Source: CAJXVY01 sp965660355 (GTDB lineage Bacteria > Actinomycetota > Actinomycetes > Actinomycetales > Microbacteriaceae). Taken from it: a stretch of DNA of 64,000 nucleotides. Each line of letters opens with the position of its first letter. The first letter of the stretch is position 1. Position numbers and translations under genes: made by a program. Of the stretch, positions 9,041 to 16,810 are shown one piece after another. The DNA is taken from NCBI GenBank assembly GCA_965660355.1, contig CBFHZN010000002.1:1-64000 (forward strand), read 5' to 3'. The notes under the pieces were generated by a model. The model was not told the DNA's origin. It was given only the letters and a program-made list of their open reading frames with translations, and did not search any database.

Positions 9041-9837
9041 CAAAGTTTGTTAATTATCTCTGCAAGTAATTTCGCTATCACTGGTTCAGCTTGTTTTCCA
9101 GCCTCTAAAACCTCTTGATGCGAAAGCGGTGTTTTCTGAATTCCGGCTGCCAAATTGGTGATCAGGCTCATGCCGAACACCTCAAGACCAGCCTCTCTGG
9201 CGGCGATTGCCTCCAAAGCTGTAGACATGCCGACAATCTCGCCCCCCATCGTTTTTGCCATCTGCACCTCGGCGGGAGTTTCATAGTGAGGTCCTGGGAA
9301 TTGAACATAAACACCCTGATCCAGGGTTGAATCTACCGAGAGGGCAATTTCCCTGATTCGCGATGAATACAAATCTGTCAGATCTATAAAATTTGCACCC
9401 TGCAGTGGTGAAGTGGCCGTGAGGTTTATGTGATCGAAGATAATCACCGGCTGTCCAGGCTTCCAATCCTGCTTGATTCCACCGGCGCCATTTGTCAAAA
9501 CCATGACCTTTGCACCCAAGGCTGCGCTGACTCTGACTCCGTGGCTAACTGCATCAACACCGTAACCCTCATAAAAATGAGTTCTCGCCCCAACCACCAG
9601 AGCTGTTTTGCCAGAATCCAATTTGATTACTCTAAGTTTTCCGGTGTGGCCAGAAACGCTTGGCTTGTGAAATCCAGGGATTTCATCGGCATTTATGCTT
9701 GCTAGTTCCTCTCCTGCTAGATCTGCAGCCTTCGCCCAACCTGAACCAAGCGTGAGGGCGATATCAACTGAGTCTATTTCTGCCAGCTGTTTTATTTTGC
9801 TTGCTGCATCGAGGGCTAGCTTTTTGGGTATTTCCAT
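9040..9837 (-). CDS. pnp: Purine nucleoside phosphorylase (class I, trimeric)
   Basis: Phosphorolysis of inosine and guanosine. 265 aa with VLTNGAGGI, the signature GPHYETPAEVQMAKTMGGEIVGMS, and SLITNLAAG carrying the purine-contacting asparagine of the human-type family. It heads a two-gene minus-strand operon with the mutase and lies divergent from the lpdA-like gene (60-nt gap holding both promoters). It completes the purine branch whose add gene is on the opposite strand nearby. Confidence 0.95.
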   Translation of the reverse strand: MEIPKKLALDAASKIKQLAEIDSVDIALTLGSGWAKAADLAGEELASINADEIPGFHKPSVSGHTGKLRVIKLDSGKTALVVGARTHFYEGYGVDAVSHGVRVSAALGAKVMVLTNGAGGIKQDWKPGQPVIIFDHINLTATSPLQGANFIDLTDLYSSRIREIALSVDSTLDQGVYVQFPGPHYETPAEVQMAKTMGGEIVGMSTALEAIAAREAGLEVFGMSLITNLAAGIQKTPLSHQEVLEAGKQAEPVIAKLLAEIINKL

Positions 9838-9897
9838 TCGGTTAGTTTATTTGTAATCATCCAAGCCAAGATGCCAGAAGTGTAAGAGAATATAGAC

Positions 9898-11295
9898 GTG
9901 GCTCAAAAATTTCCAACACACAGAATAGTTATTATTGGCGCTGGTCCCGGAGGGTTCGAGGCTGCGTTGGCAGGCAGGCAACTGGGTGCTGAGGTAATAC
10001 TGATTGAACGTGAGGGCTGGGGTGGCTCTGCGGTATTGACAGCGACTGTTCCATCCAAAACCTTGATCGCAGTTGCTGATATTTCTAAGCGTTTTTCTGA
10101 AATTGAAGAACTCGGGTTGAAAACCTCGGGCGGACAAATCGAGGTTGACTTGAAAGCTGTCAATCAACGATTGAGAAACCTTGCTCGAGAGCAGTCGCTG
10201 GATATGCAGCGTCAGCTGGAAAAGGCTGGTGTTCAGCTAATTACTGGAAGTGGCCGCCTTGATGGAAACCACGCTGTAATCGTCACTCCAAATGATGGTT
10301 CTGCAGAGATGCGGATTGAAACTAAAACAATCATCGTCTCCGCAGGGGCGAGACCAAGAGAGTTGGAAAGCGCTAAGCCAGATGGACAGCGGATATTTAA
10401 CTGGAAGCAGCTTTATAACCTTGAAAGCCTCCCTGAGCACCTGATTGTTGTTGGCTCTGGTGTGACTGGAGCAGAATTTGCAGGAGCGTATCTGGCCTTG
10501 GGATCAAAGGTCACACTTGTTTCTTCGAGAGACTATGTTTTGCCCGGTGAGGATCGAGATGCAGCGATAGTTCTGGAAAATGTCTTCAAGCGAGGGGGTA
10601 TGAGAATTATGAATAAATCTCGTGCCGAGAGCGTTGAAAACACAGGTGATGGCGTGAAGGTCACGCTTGATAATGGAGAAGTGCTCGTTGGTTCGCACTG
10701 CCTGATGGCAGTCGGTGGGATTCCAAATACCGAAGGCTTGAATCTTGAAGAGGCTGGAGTAGAAACAAACGAAAACGGCCAGATTTTAGTGAACAAGGTT
10801 GCAGGTACATCCAGGGCCAACGTTTATGCCGCTGGTGATTGCACGAACTTTTTACCTTTGGCATCGGTCTCTGCAATGCAGGGTCGAACTGCGGTTTTCC
10901 ATGCAATGGGCGATGTGTCAACTCCAACTCAGCTCAGAAATGTCACAGCAAACGTCTTCACCTCACCCGAGATTGCCTCTGTTGGGTGGTCAGAGGCATC
11001 TATTGAAAGTGATGAAGTTCGAGGCTATGTTCACAAAATTGACCTTGAGAGAAACCCTCGGGCAAAAATGATGGGTGTTCAAGATGGCTTCATTAAGTTA
11101 TTTGCATCCACCGGTGGAACTGTTATCGGTGGAGTGGTGGTTGCCCCAAGGGCAAGTGAATTGATTTATGCCATTGCCGTTGCAGTTGAAAACAGATTGA
11201 CAGTTGATGATGTGAGTGCAGCATTTGCCGTGTATCCATCATTGTCTGGCTCAATTTCGGATGCAGCTAGAGCACTGCACGTTCCAAGCCTCTAG
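9898..11295 (+). CDS. lpdA: LpdA-like NAD(P)H-quinone reductase (flavoprotein disulfide reductase family)
   Basis: 465-aa protein with N-terminal FAD fold (IIGAGPGGFEAALAGRQLGA), a second NAD(P)-binding GxGxxG (VVGSGVTGAEFAG) and C-terminal interface domain. The redox disulfide CxxxxC of lipoamide dehydrogenase is absent: the equivalent segment reads GGSAVLTATVPSKT with neither cysteine, and the C-terminal His-Glu pair is replaced by FAVYPSLSGSISDAA. These are features of mycobacterial LpdA (Rv3303c), a quinone reductase, so thiol-disulfide chemistry is unlikely. GTG start. Its last 4 nt overlap the convergent accA gene. Its position beside pnp/pmmB also matches mycobacteria. Confidence 0.9.
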   Translation: MAQKFPTHRIVIIGAGPGGFEAALAGRQLGAEVILIEREGWGGSAVLTATVPSKTLIAVADISKRFSEIEELGLKTSGGQIEVDLKAVNQRLRNLAREQSLDMQRQLEKAGVQLITGSGRLDGNHAVIVTPNDGSAEMRIETKTIIVSAGARPRELESAKPDGQRIFNWKQLYNLESLPEHLIVVGSGVTGAEFAGAYLALGSKVTLVSSRDYVLPGEDRDAAIVLENVFKRGGMRIMNKSRAESVENTGDGVKVTLDNGEVLVGSHCLMAVGGIPNTEGLNLEEAGVETNENGQILVNKVAGTSRANVYAAGDCTNFLPLASVSAMQGRTAVFHAMGDVSTPTQLRNVTANVFTSPEIASVGWSEASIESDEVRGYVHKIDLERNPRAKMMGVQDGFIKLFASTGGTVIGGVVVAPRASELIYAIAVAVENRLTVDDVSAAFAVYPSLSGSISDAARALHVPSL

Positions 11296-13052
11296 TCCGC
11301 TATCTCTAAAATCTTTGTTCCGGCCGAGAGTGTGGCTCCCGCTTCAATTGCCAATCCAGAAACCCTTCCAGCCCGGTGGGCAGTGACTGGTTGCTCCATC
11401 TTCATGGCCTCTAAAACCAGCAACAAATCTCCCTCGTTGACATGATCACCATCACTGACCGTAACCTTCACAACATTTGACTGCATGGGTGCAAAAACCA
11501 TGTTTCCTTTGATGCCAGAGTGTGAAGTCTGCTGTTGGGACTGCTTACGTCTTGGTGGTTTGCCATAGTTTGACCCCTCACCCAGCATTCGGGTGGGGAC
11601 TGAGACCGAGACCAATTGACCATCCACCTCAAGACTCACCTCCCGCAAAGTGTCTGGCTCTTCTGCCTCAGCAATTCCCGACCAAGGCTCAATTTGGTTA
11701 TCCCAATCGGTTTCAACCCATCGGGTAAATACTCCAAATTCGCTGCCTTCGGCAGTGAAGCTGGGTTCATTCACCAACAGTCTGTGGAAAGGGATAACGG
11801 TTGGAATTCCATGAACTTGAATTTCATCCAGCGCTCTCCTAGCTCTTTGCAGAGCCTGTTCCCTGTTTTCGCCGGTGACGATTAGTTTGGCAAGCATGCT
11901 GTCAAAATTGCCACTCACTGTGTCACCAGATTTCACTCCGGAATCAAAGCGAATTCCAGGACCCGAAGGTTGCTGAATGCTCTGAATTTTGCCTGGCGTT
12001 GGCATGAAGTCTCGACCAGGGTCTTCACCGTTGATTCTGAATTCAATTGAGTGACCCTTAATCGGTGGATCGGGATAGTCAATCTTTCCACCCTCGGCTA
12101 TTCTCAGTTGCTCCCGCACCAGGTCAATACCGGTGACCTCTTCGCTGACCGGGTGCTCCACCTGCAGACGTGTGTTTACCTCCAGAAATGAAATAGTTCC
12201 ATCAGCCCCAATTAGGAACTCGCAAGTGCCAGCACCGAAATAACCAGCTTGCCTGAGAATGTTTTTAGAAGCTTCATATAATTCACGACTTTGCTGCTCA
12301 GTGATAAAAGGAGCGGGGGCCTCCTCAACTAGCTTTTGATGGCGCCTTTGGACAGAACAATCTCTGGTGCTAATGACCACAACGTTTCCATGTTTATCCG
12401 CCAAACATTGAGTCTCAACGTGACGTGGCTTGTCTAGATACTTTTCAACGAAACACTCGCCCCTACCAAATGCTTGAACCGCCTCGCGCGTTGCAGATTC
12501 AAATAATTCCTCAACATCATCGCCCTCTCTGGCAACCTTGATGCCCCTTCCACCGCCACCGTAGGCGGCCTTAATGGCGACTGGTAGCCCGTGCTGAGAA
12601 ACAAAATCTAAGACCTCTGAAGCCTCTTTCACTGGCTGCTTCGTGCCGGGAGCAAGTGGCGCTCCAACCTCTTCAGCAATTTGCCTAGCGCTGATTTTGT
12701 CTCCCAGTATTTCGATTGCCTCTGGATCTGGTCCAACCCAAATGATTCCTGAGTCAATCACGGCTCTCGCGAATTCTGCGTTTTCGGCCAAGAATCCATA
12801 GCCGGGGTGGATGGCATCCGCACCGGTTTTTTTAGCAATGCGAATGATTTTCTCGATGTTTAGGTAGGTTTCTTGAGCACTGAGACCAACCAGGGAGTGA
12901 GCCTCATCGGCCATCAGCGAGTGTGGAGCGGTTCTATCCCCGTCAGAGTAAATTGCAACCGTTGGTATGCCACTATCGTGGGCGGCTCGGATGATTCGGA
13001 CCGCTATCTCGCCTCTGTTGGCAATCAGCAGTTTTTGAATTCTGCGTTCCAT
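11292..13052 (-). CDS. accA3: Acyl-CoA carboxylase alpha subunit: biotin carboxylase plus biotin carrier
   Basis: 586 aa. Residues 1-450 are biotin carboxylase (LLIANRGEIAVRIIRAA; ATP-grasp with AAYGGGGRGIKVA; EVNTRLQVEHPVSEE). The C-terminal 70 residues are a biotinyl domain with the lysine in EAMKMEQPV. It carboxylates biotin for transfer to acetyl/propionyl-CoA by the AccD subunit (16810-18318). It lies 39 nt after maf on the same strand. Unlike mycobacteria, a two-component module on the opposite strand separates this half of the cluster from accD/accE. Confidence 0.95.
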   Translation of the reverse strand: MERRIQKLLIANRGEIAVRIIRAAHDSGIPTVAIYSDGDRTAPHSLMADEAHSLVGLSAQETYLNIEKIIRIAKKTGADAIHPGYGFLAENAEFARAVIDSGIIWVGPDPEAIEILGDKISARQIAEEVGAPLAPGTKQPVKEASEVLDFVSQHGLPVAIKAAYGGGGRGIKVAREGDDVEELFESATREAVQAFGRGECFVEKYLDKPRHVETQCLADKHGNVVVISTRDCSVQRRHQKLVEEAPAPFITEQQSRELYEASKNILRQAGYFGAGTCEFLIGADGTISFLEVNTRLQVEHPVSEEVTGIDLVREQLRIAEGGKIDYPDPPIKGHSIEFRINGEDPGRDFMPTPGKIQSIQQPSGPGIRFDSGVKSGDTVSGNFDSMLAKLIVTGENREQALQRARRALDEIQVHGIPTVIPFHRLLVNEPSFTAEGSEFGVFTRWVETDWDNQIEPWSGIAEAEEPDTLREVSLEVDGQLVSVSVPTRMLGEGSNYGKPPRRKQSQQQTSHSGIKGNMVFAPMQSNVVKVTVSDGDHVNEGDLLLVLEAMKMEQPVTAHRAGRVSGLAIEAGATLSAGTKILEIAD

Positions 13053-13091
13053 AACTGGAAAGCTTATTGGCCTTGGCGCAGTTGTCTGGAA

Positions 13092-13697
13092 TTATTTCCA
13101 GAAATCCGTGTATTCATATTCCAGTTCATTCATCATCTCTCTTAAAAGACGCAAGGATAAACCGACCACGGTGTGGTAATCGCCATCTATTTTGTCTATG
13201 AATGCGCCACCTAGAGAATCTATGGTGAATGCACCGGCTACCTGCAATGGCTCACCTGTTTGCACATACCTTTGAATCTGTTGGTCACTCAAATTTGAAA
13301 ACCAAACATCAGTTGCGCTGTATCTTGTGACAAGTTTGCCCGTCCGCTGCTCAATTAGCGTTTGACCGCTAAAAAGCGTTCCCCGTTTTCCTCGCATTTG
13401 CATCCAGCGCCTGGTTGCCGTCTCTGGGAGTTGAGGTTTACCTAAGATCTCACCTTCAAAACTCAGAGCGGAGTCTGCACCCAGGACGAGAGCATCTTTG
13501 GATATATCTTGCTTCGCAACATCAACCGCTTTTGCTTGGGCGAGTGTTGTGACGTAATGCCCTGGATCGGATGCCTGTTTTGCAGTCAGGACTAAATCTT
13601 CATCAATTTCACTTGGCACGGCAATCGGATCAAATCCTGCATCTCTGAGGATTTTCAATCGAGCGGGGGACTGGCTGGCCAGTATAAATTTGGTCAT
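13092..13697 (-). CDS. maf: Maf-like nucleotide pyrophosphatase
   Basis: 201 aa; hydrolyses non-canonical or pyrimidine NTPs to NMP. N-terminal ASQSPARLKILRDAGF matches the Maf S-x-SPRR loop with A in place of the first arginine, and GADSALSFEGEILGKP gives the conserved aspartate and lysine region. In actinobacteria maf commonly sits between acyl-CoA carboxylase genes, as here upstream of accA. It is divergent from the response regulator at 13741 with only 43 nt between. Confidence 0.93.
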   Translation of the reverse strand: MTKFILASQSPARLKILRDAGFDPIAVPSEIDEDLVLTAKQASDPGHYVTTLAQAKAVDVAKQDISKDALVLGADSALSFEGEILGKPQLPETATRRWMQMRGKRGTLFSGQTLIEQRTGKLVTRYSATDVWFSNLSDQQIQRYVQTGEPLQVAGAFTIDSLGGAFIDKIDGDYHTVVGLSLRLLREMMNELEYEYTDFWK

Positions 13698-13740
13698 CTC
13701 TGAAGAATAATACGTCGGCGTAGTTCGCTAGAGTTTGACT

Positions 13741-14391
13741 ATGCAAAAGGGCTCTGTTTCGGTAGCTATCGTGGACGATCACGAGGCGGTGCGCTATGGC
13801 TTTGCAGGCGCCTGCGAGGAGTACGGCTATAACCTGATTGCATCTGCTGCGACTGTTCCAGAATTGCTGAAAAGTCTCGGCAGAAAAAAAGCCGATGTGG
13901 TGGTGATGGATCTTTCCCTGGCAGATGGCTCTTTGATAAGTGAAAACGTCAGGTCGGTGAGTTCGACGGGGATGCCAGTGTTGATTTTCTCTATCGCCGA
14001 TAAACCAAAACTAATCAGAGCTGCAATCAAAAATGGCGCGCATGCAATTGTCCCCAAAAGTGAATCAATGCAAGATTTGATGAAGTCAATTGAGCTCACC
14101 GCAAGAGGGGTTTACATCAATAACTCAGAAACCACAGCGGCAATTGATTCCGATCATGAGTTCAAGGCTGCTCAATTGACTGACAGAGAACGTGAAGTGT
14201 TAACTCTTTACGCCAGTGGGTTGGCCCTAAAGCAAGTTGCCTATCAATTGGGAGTTGAGCGCTCAACGGCAAAAGAGCACATAGATCGCGTGCGAAGAAA
14301 ATACTCAAGATTGGGTAGACGGGCTGGCACCAAAATTGATCTTCTTAGAAGAGCCATAGAGGACGGTTTCATAAACGAGGAGCTTTTGTAG
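13741..14391 (+). CDS. NarL/FixJ-family response regulator
   Basis: 216-aa DNA-binding response regulator: receiver domain with DD at 12-13 and phospho-acceptor D57 (VVVMDLSL), and a C-terminal LuxR helix-turn-helix (LTDREREVLTLYASGLALKQVAYQLGV). A TTG at 13735 is in frame, but ATG 13741 is preferred; there is no good Shine-Dalgarno, so a leaderless mRNA is possible. The kinase starts at the base after its stop. The usual threonine/serine and lysine switch residues are present as S (LIFSIAD) and K (VPKSES). Confidence 0.9.
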   Translation: MQKGSVSVAIVDDHEAVRYGFAGACEEYGYNLIASAATVPELLKSLGRKKADVVVMDLSLADGSLISENVRSVSSTGMPVLIFSIADKPKLIRAAIKNGAHAIVPKSESMQDLMKSIELTARGVYINNSETTAAIDSDHEFKAAQLTDREREVLTLYASGLALKQVAYQLGVERSTAKEHIDRVRRKYSRLGRRAGTKIDLLRRAIEDGFINEELL

Positions 14392-15552
14392 TTGGAAACG
14401 CTCTCCTACTCCGCAANNNNNNNNNNNNNNNNNNNNNNNNNNNNNNNNNNNNNNNNNNNNNNNNNNNNNNNNNNNNNNNNNNNNNNNNNNNNNNNNNNNN
14501 NNNNNNNNNNNNNNNNNNNNNNNNNNNNNNNNNNNNNNNNNNNNNNNNNNNNNNNNNNNNNNNNNNNNNNNNNNNNNNNNNNNNNNNNNNNNNNNNNNNN
14601 NNNNNNNNNNNNNNNNNNNNNNNNNNNNNNTCCTCTTTTTGTGATGCTTCTTTGGCCGCTGCTTGCCACCGACGGTTTTGGATTGCCTGATGATTACAGA
14701 CCCTGGATTTGGTGGGCCGTTGGAATGAGCGCAATTTCTCTTAGTGTTGCCTTTAAGCCACCGTTGAGTCTTTTGGGGGCTGTAGCCATAACAATTACTT
14801 GGTTTTTATTTTCCGCCGAGCCATATTCGGGGGCGATTGAACTGCAGCGAAGGATTCAAGATTCCGTTTTGGTGTTGATGCTTGGTGGCGTCTTTGGTTC
14901 TTTGGCTGGACTTATCATCGCTCAGTTTGGAAAGGTTGACGAAGCAAACTCAAGCTCGCTTCGCGAATCTGTCGCAAGGACCCAAAGAGAAACCATGGAT
15001 CGGGAGCGAGGCTTGGTTTACGCCTTGGTTCACGACCGAGTTTTGAACACCCTTTTGGTTGCATCGAAGGCTAAAAGCCGAGGAGAATACTCATCCGCAG
15101 CCGATTCAGCAGAGGCGGCCCTGAAAGAGCTCTCGGGCATGGGCTCCAGGGCAGCGGGTCAGGAATCGTTTTCCTCCTTGGCTTTATTCAAAGGTTTGGC
15201 TTCAGCTGCCCAGGAATATGAAAACGTAATTGTTAGTAGCGGCGGAGAAGGCTCCTTGGCAATTCCCGCAGAAGTTGGCGAGGCAATCACACAGGCTTCG
15301 CTGCAGGCAATCGAAAACTCCAGGCGTCATTCGGGTTCAAACCGAACCTATCTTCACACTGAGGCCAATAAGCGGGAGATAAAGGTCACGATAAAAGACT
15401 ACGGAAAGGGTTTTAGAACCTCTCGTGTCAGTCGCAACAGACTAGGCGTGAGGCTGAGTATTATCGGCCGAGTTGAGTCAATAGGTGGCAAGGCCGAGAT
15501 CAAATCAAAACCAGGGGTTGGAACAGAGGTGGTTTTGTCTTGGACTCACTAG
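14392..15552 (+). CDS. Sensor histidine kinase (NarL-system type), N-terminus lost in an N run
   Basis: About 386 aa if the gap length is right. After eight residues the sequence is N from 14417 to 14630, hiding the first membrane segments. Visible: three hydrophobic segments (residues 80-185), a DHp helix with VHDRVLNTLL (H214 the probable phospho-acceptor) and an HATPase domain with an N-box (QAIENSRRHSG) and G-boxes (DYGKGF, GVGTEV). TTG start directly abuts the regulator stop. The frame is kept across the gap, which suggests that the gap size is close to true. Partner of the regulator at 13741; signal unknown. Confidence 0.82.
   Translation: METLSYSAXXXXXXXXXXXXXXXXXXXXXXXXXXXXXXXXXXXXXXXXXXXXXXXXXXXXXXXXXXXXXXXXXXXXXXXXPLFVMLLWPLLATDGFGLPDDYRPWIWWAVGMSAISLSVAFKPPLSLLGAVAITITWFLFSAEPYSGAIELQRRIQDSVLVLMLGGVFGSLAGLIIAQFGKVDEANSSSLRESVARTQRETMDRERGLVYALVHDRVLNTLLVASKAKSRGEYSSAADSAEAALKELSGMGSRAAGQESFSSLALFKGLASAAQEYENVIVSSGGEGSLAIPAEVGEAITQASLQAIENSRRHSGSNRTYLHTEANKREIKVTIKDYGKGFRTSRVSRNRLGVRLSIIGRVESIGGKAEIKSKPGVGTEVVLSWTH
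14417..14630. other. Assembly gap (214 N)
   Basis: Undetermined bases inside the sensor kinase gene. Coding frame is preserved on both sides. Confidence 1.
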
Positions 15553-16511
15553 TGGCACCACGGATAACTATCTCTGTAGTTATATTCCTCTACAGCTGTT
15601 ACCACGCATGGCTTGGGCTGAGTAGTTTATATGCATATGCAGTACCCAATTTGGCGATTGGGTTCATTATCGGCTATCTAGCTCTTTCTTTGATCAGCAT
15701 AGTTTTTTATAAAGGCTTCAAAATTCCAACTTGGTTGGCACTTTTGAATCTGGCCTTCACCGCAATCACCCCATTTATCTTCTCGCAAATGATTATTGTG
15801 AAAGAACCTGCAAGCTATGCCACCTGGTATGTGGTGGGACTTGCCACGCTGATGGGCATAACTTCATTCCGGGGGCATGTGATTATTGGCTGGCTTGGGT
15901 TTTTTGTAATCGCATCCCAAACAATCGCTTTTGGTGGGGTGGGAACTCTACTGAATGCCGGGGTGGTGGGGGCTTTATTGATGGTGTTTGCCGGCCATGC
16001 CTCTGGTTATGCAATTGTGACGGCTGATAAGCAGGCTCAAGAAGCCATCGAGGCGCAGCGTAATTTTGAGGTTGAGGCCACCAAACGCTCAACTGCCAGA
16101 AAAGTCAGACAGGAACGTATTCAGCAAACCCTTCGTAAGGCGGAGCCATTGCTAACACAGATCGTTGAATCTAATGGAGAGCTTTCTTCTGACCAAGCCG
16201 AGCAGGCTAGATTTTTAGAGGCCGAGCTAAGGGATTTAATCCGAGGTCGGGGGCTTATCAATGAACGGGTAAGCGAAGCGGTGAATCAGGCAAGATTGCG
16301 TGGTGTGAAAGTAGAACTTTTGGATGAGGGTGGCTTGGAAAATGTGGATAAGGGAGAACGGGAGGCCATTCTGAATAGAGTCATTGAGGCGCTGAACAGT
16401 GTTGTTGATGGCAAGATAACCATCCGTTCTCCGCAGGGAGAATCCTGGAGGGTGACAATCGCTGCAATGAGCCCCTCAAAAGACAGGCCCAGTTTGTGGG
16501 AAAGAATCTAA
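15540..16511 (+). CDS. Membrane protein with degenerate kinase-like C-terminus
   Basis: Not assigned to a named family. 323 aa: six hydrophobic segments (about residues 8-150), a charged helical linker (residues 160-195, KQAQEAIEAQRNFEVEATKRS) and a C-terminal region that runs like a histidine kinase (helical ERIQQTLRKAEPLLTQI, then an ATPase-like alpha/beta part). It lacks a recognisable phospho-histidine motif, N-box and glycine-rich boxes. It overlaps the kinase by 13 nt if TTG 15540 is used, or by 1 nt (TAGTG) if GTG 15552 is used. The layout suggests a catalytically dead partner or sensor subunit for the preceding kinase (inference). Confidence 0.75.
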   Translation: MDSLVAPRITISVVIFLYSCYHAWLGLSSLYAYAVPNLAIGFIIGYLALSLISIVFYKGFKIPTWLALLNLAFTAITPFIFSQMIIVKEPASYATWYVVGLATLMGITSFRGHVIIGWLGFFVIASQTIAFGGVGTLLNAGVVGALLMVFAGHASGYAIVTADKQAQEAIEAQRNFEVEATKRSTARKVRQERIQQTLRKAEPLLTQIVESNGELSSDQAEQARFLEAELRDLIRGRGLINERVSEAVNQARLRGVKVELLDEGGLENVDKGEREAILNRVIEALNSVVDGKITIRSPQGESWRVTIAAMSPSKDRPSLWERI

Positions 16512-16514
16512 AGC

Positions 16515-16555
16515 GTCCGAAACGGGTGTCCCCCCAACGGCCACCCGGCTCGGAC
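16515..16555. terminator. Two-part GC-rich hairpin after the kinase-like gene
   Basis: GTCCGA (16515-16520) pairs with TCGGAC (16550-16555), and inside it CGGGTG (16523-16528) pairs with CACCCG (16542-16547), separated by a 2x2 internal loop; the apical loop is C-rich. No T tract follows, so it may be a factor-dependent terminator or an mRNA-end stabiliser. It starts 3 nt after the stop codon. Confidence 0.6.
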
Positions 16556-16587
16556 ATCTCTAAGTGTCTCAAGCCTCACAAAACCTC

Positions 16588-16617
16588 GGTGTCACTTTCT
16601 TATAAAAAGTGTTCACC
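16588..16617. terminator. Hairpin between convergent genes
   Basis: CACTTT (16593-16598) pairs with AAAGTG (16606-16611), extended after a small internal loop by GGTG (16588-16591) with CACC (16614-16617). It lies between the end of the kinase-like gene and the end of accE on the opposite strand, so a bidirectional terminator is plausible. The remaining bases between 16512 and 16642 show no gene. Confidence 0.5.
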
Positions 16618-16642
16618 TTAATGGGGGACAGTGAGAAAGGGT

Positions 16643-16810
16643 TTAGTTGGCCTTTTCGGGCTTTTTTCTGATCCTTGTCTCATTCAACCAGTTATTCGAT
16701 TTATCTGGACTGGTGGTTGGCGCTGATGGTTTTGCTTCAAGTTCTTGAATAACCGCCATCAGTGCAGCCCGCTGATTAGCGTCAATTTTTGAGTTAATCA
16801 CAATGTTCAT
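16643..16810 (-). CDS. accE: Acyl-CoA carboxylase epsilon subunit
   Basis: Small 55-aa gene read on the minus strand. The product begins MNIVINSKIDANQRAALMAVIQ and ends with a basic tail after NNWLNETRIRKK. Actinobacterial AccE proteins are short and variable, with an N-terminal 'eLaAL.AVl' helix and a conserved C-terminal tryptophan before a basic stretch; both are seen. ATG overlaps the accD stop by one base (TGATG), the usual accD-accE coupling. AccE tightens the AccA3-AccD complex. Identification rests on position plus this pattern. Confidence 0.82.
   Translation of the reverse strand: MNIVINSKIDANQRAALMAVIQELEAKPSAPTTSPDKSNNWLNETRIRKKPEKAN

Noticed and set aside
9898..11295. Lipoamide dehydrogenase or mercuric reductase
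   Set aside because: The redox-active cysteine pair and the C-terminal His-Glu dyad are missing.
16343..16351. A further perfect DnaA box (TGTGGATAA)
   Set aside because: Single copy inside a coding sequence; expected by chance at this frequency.
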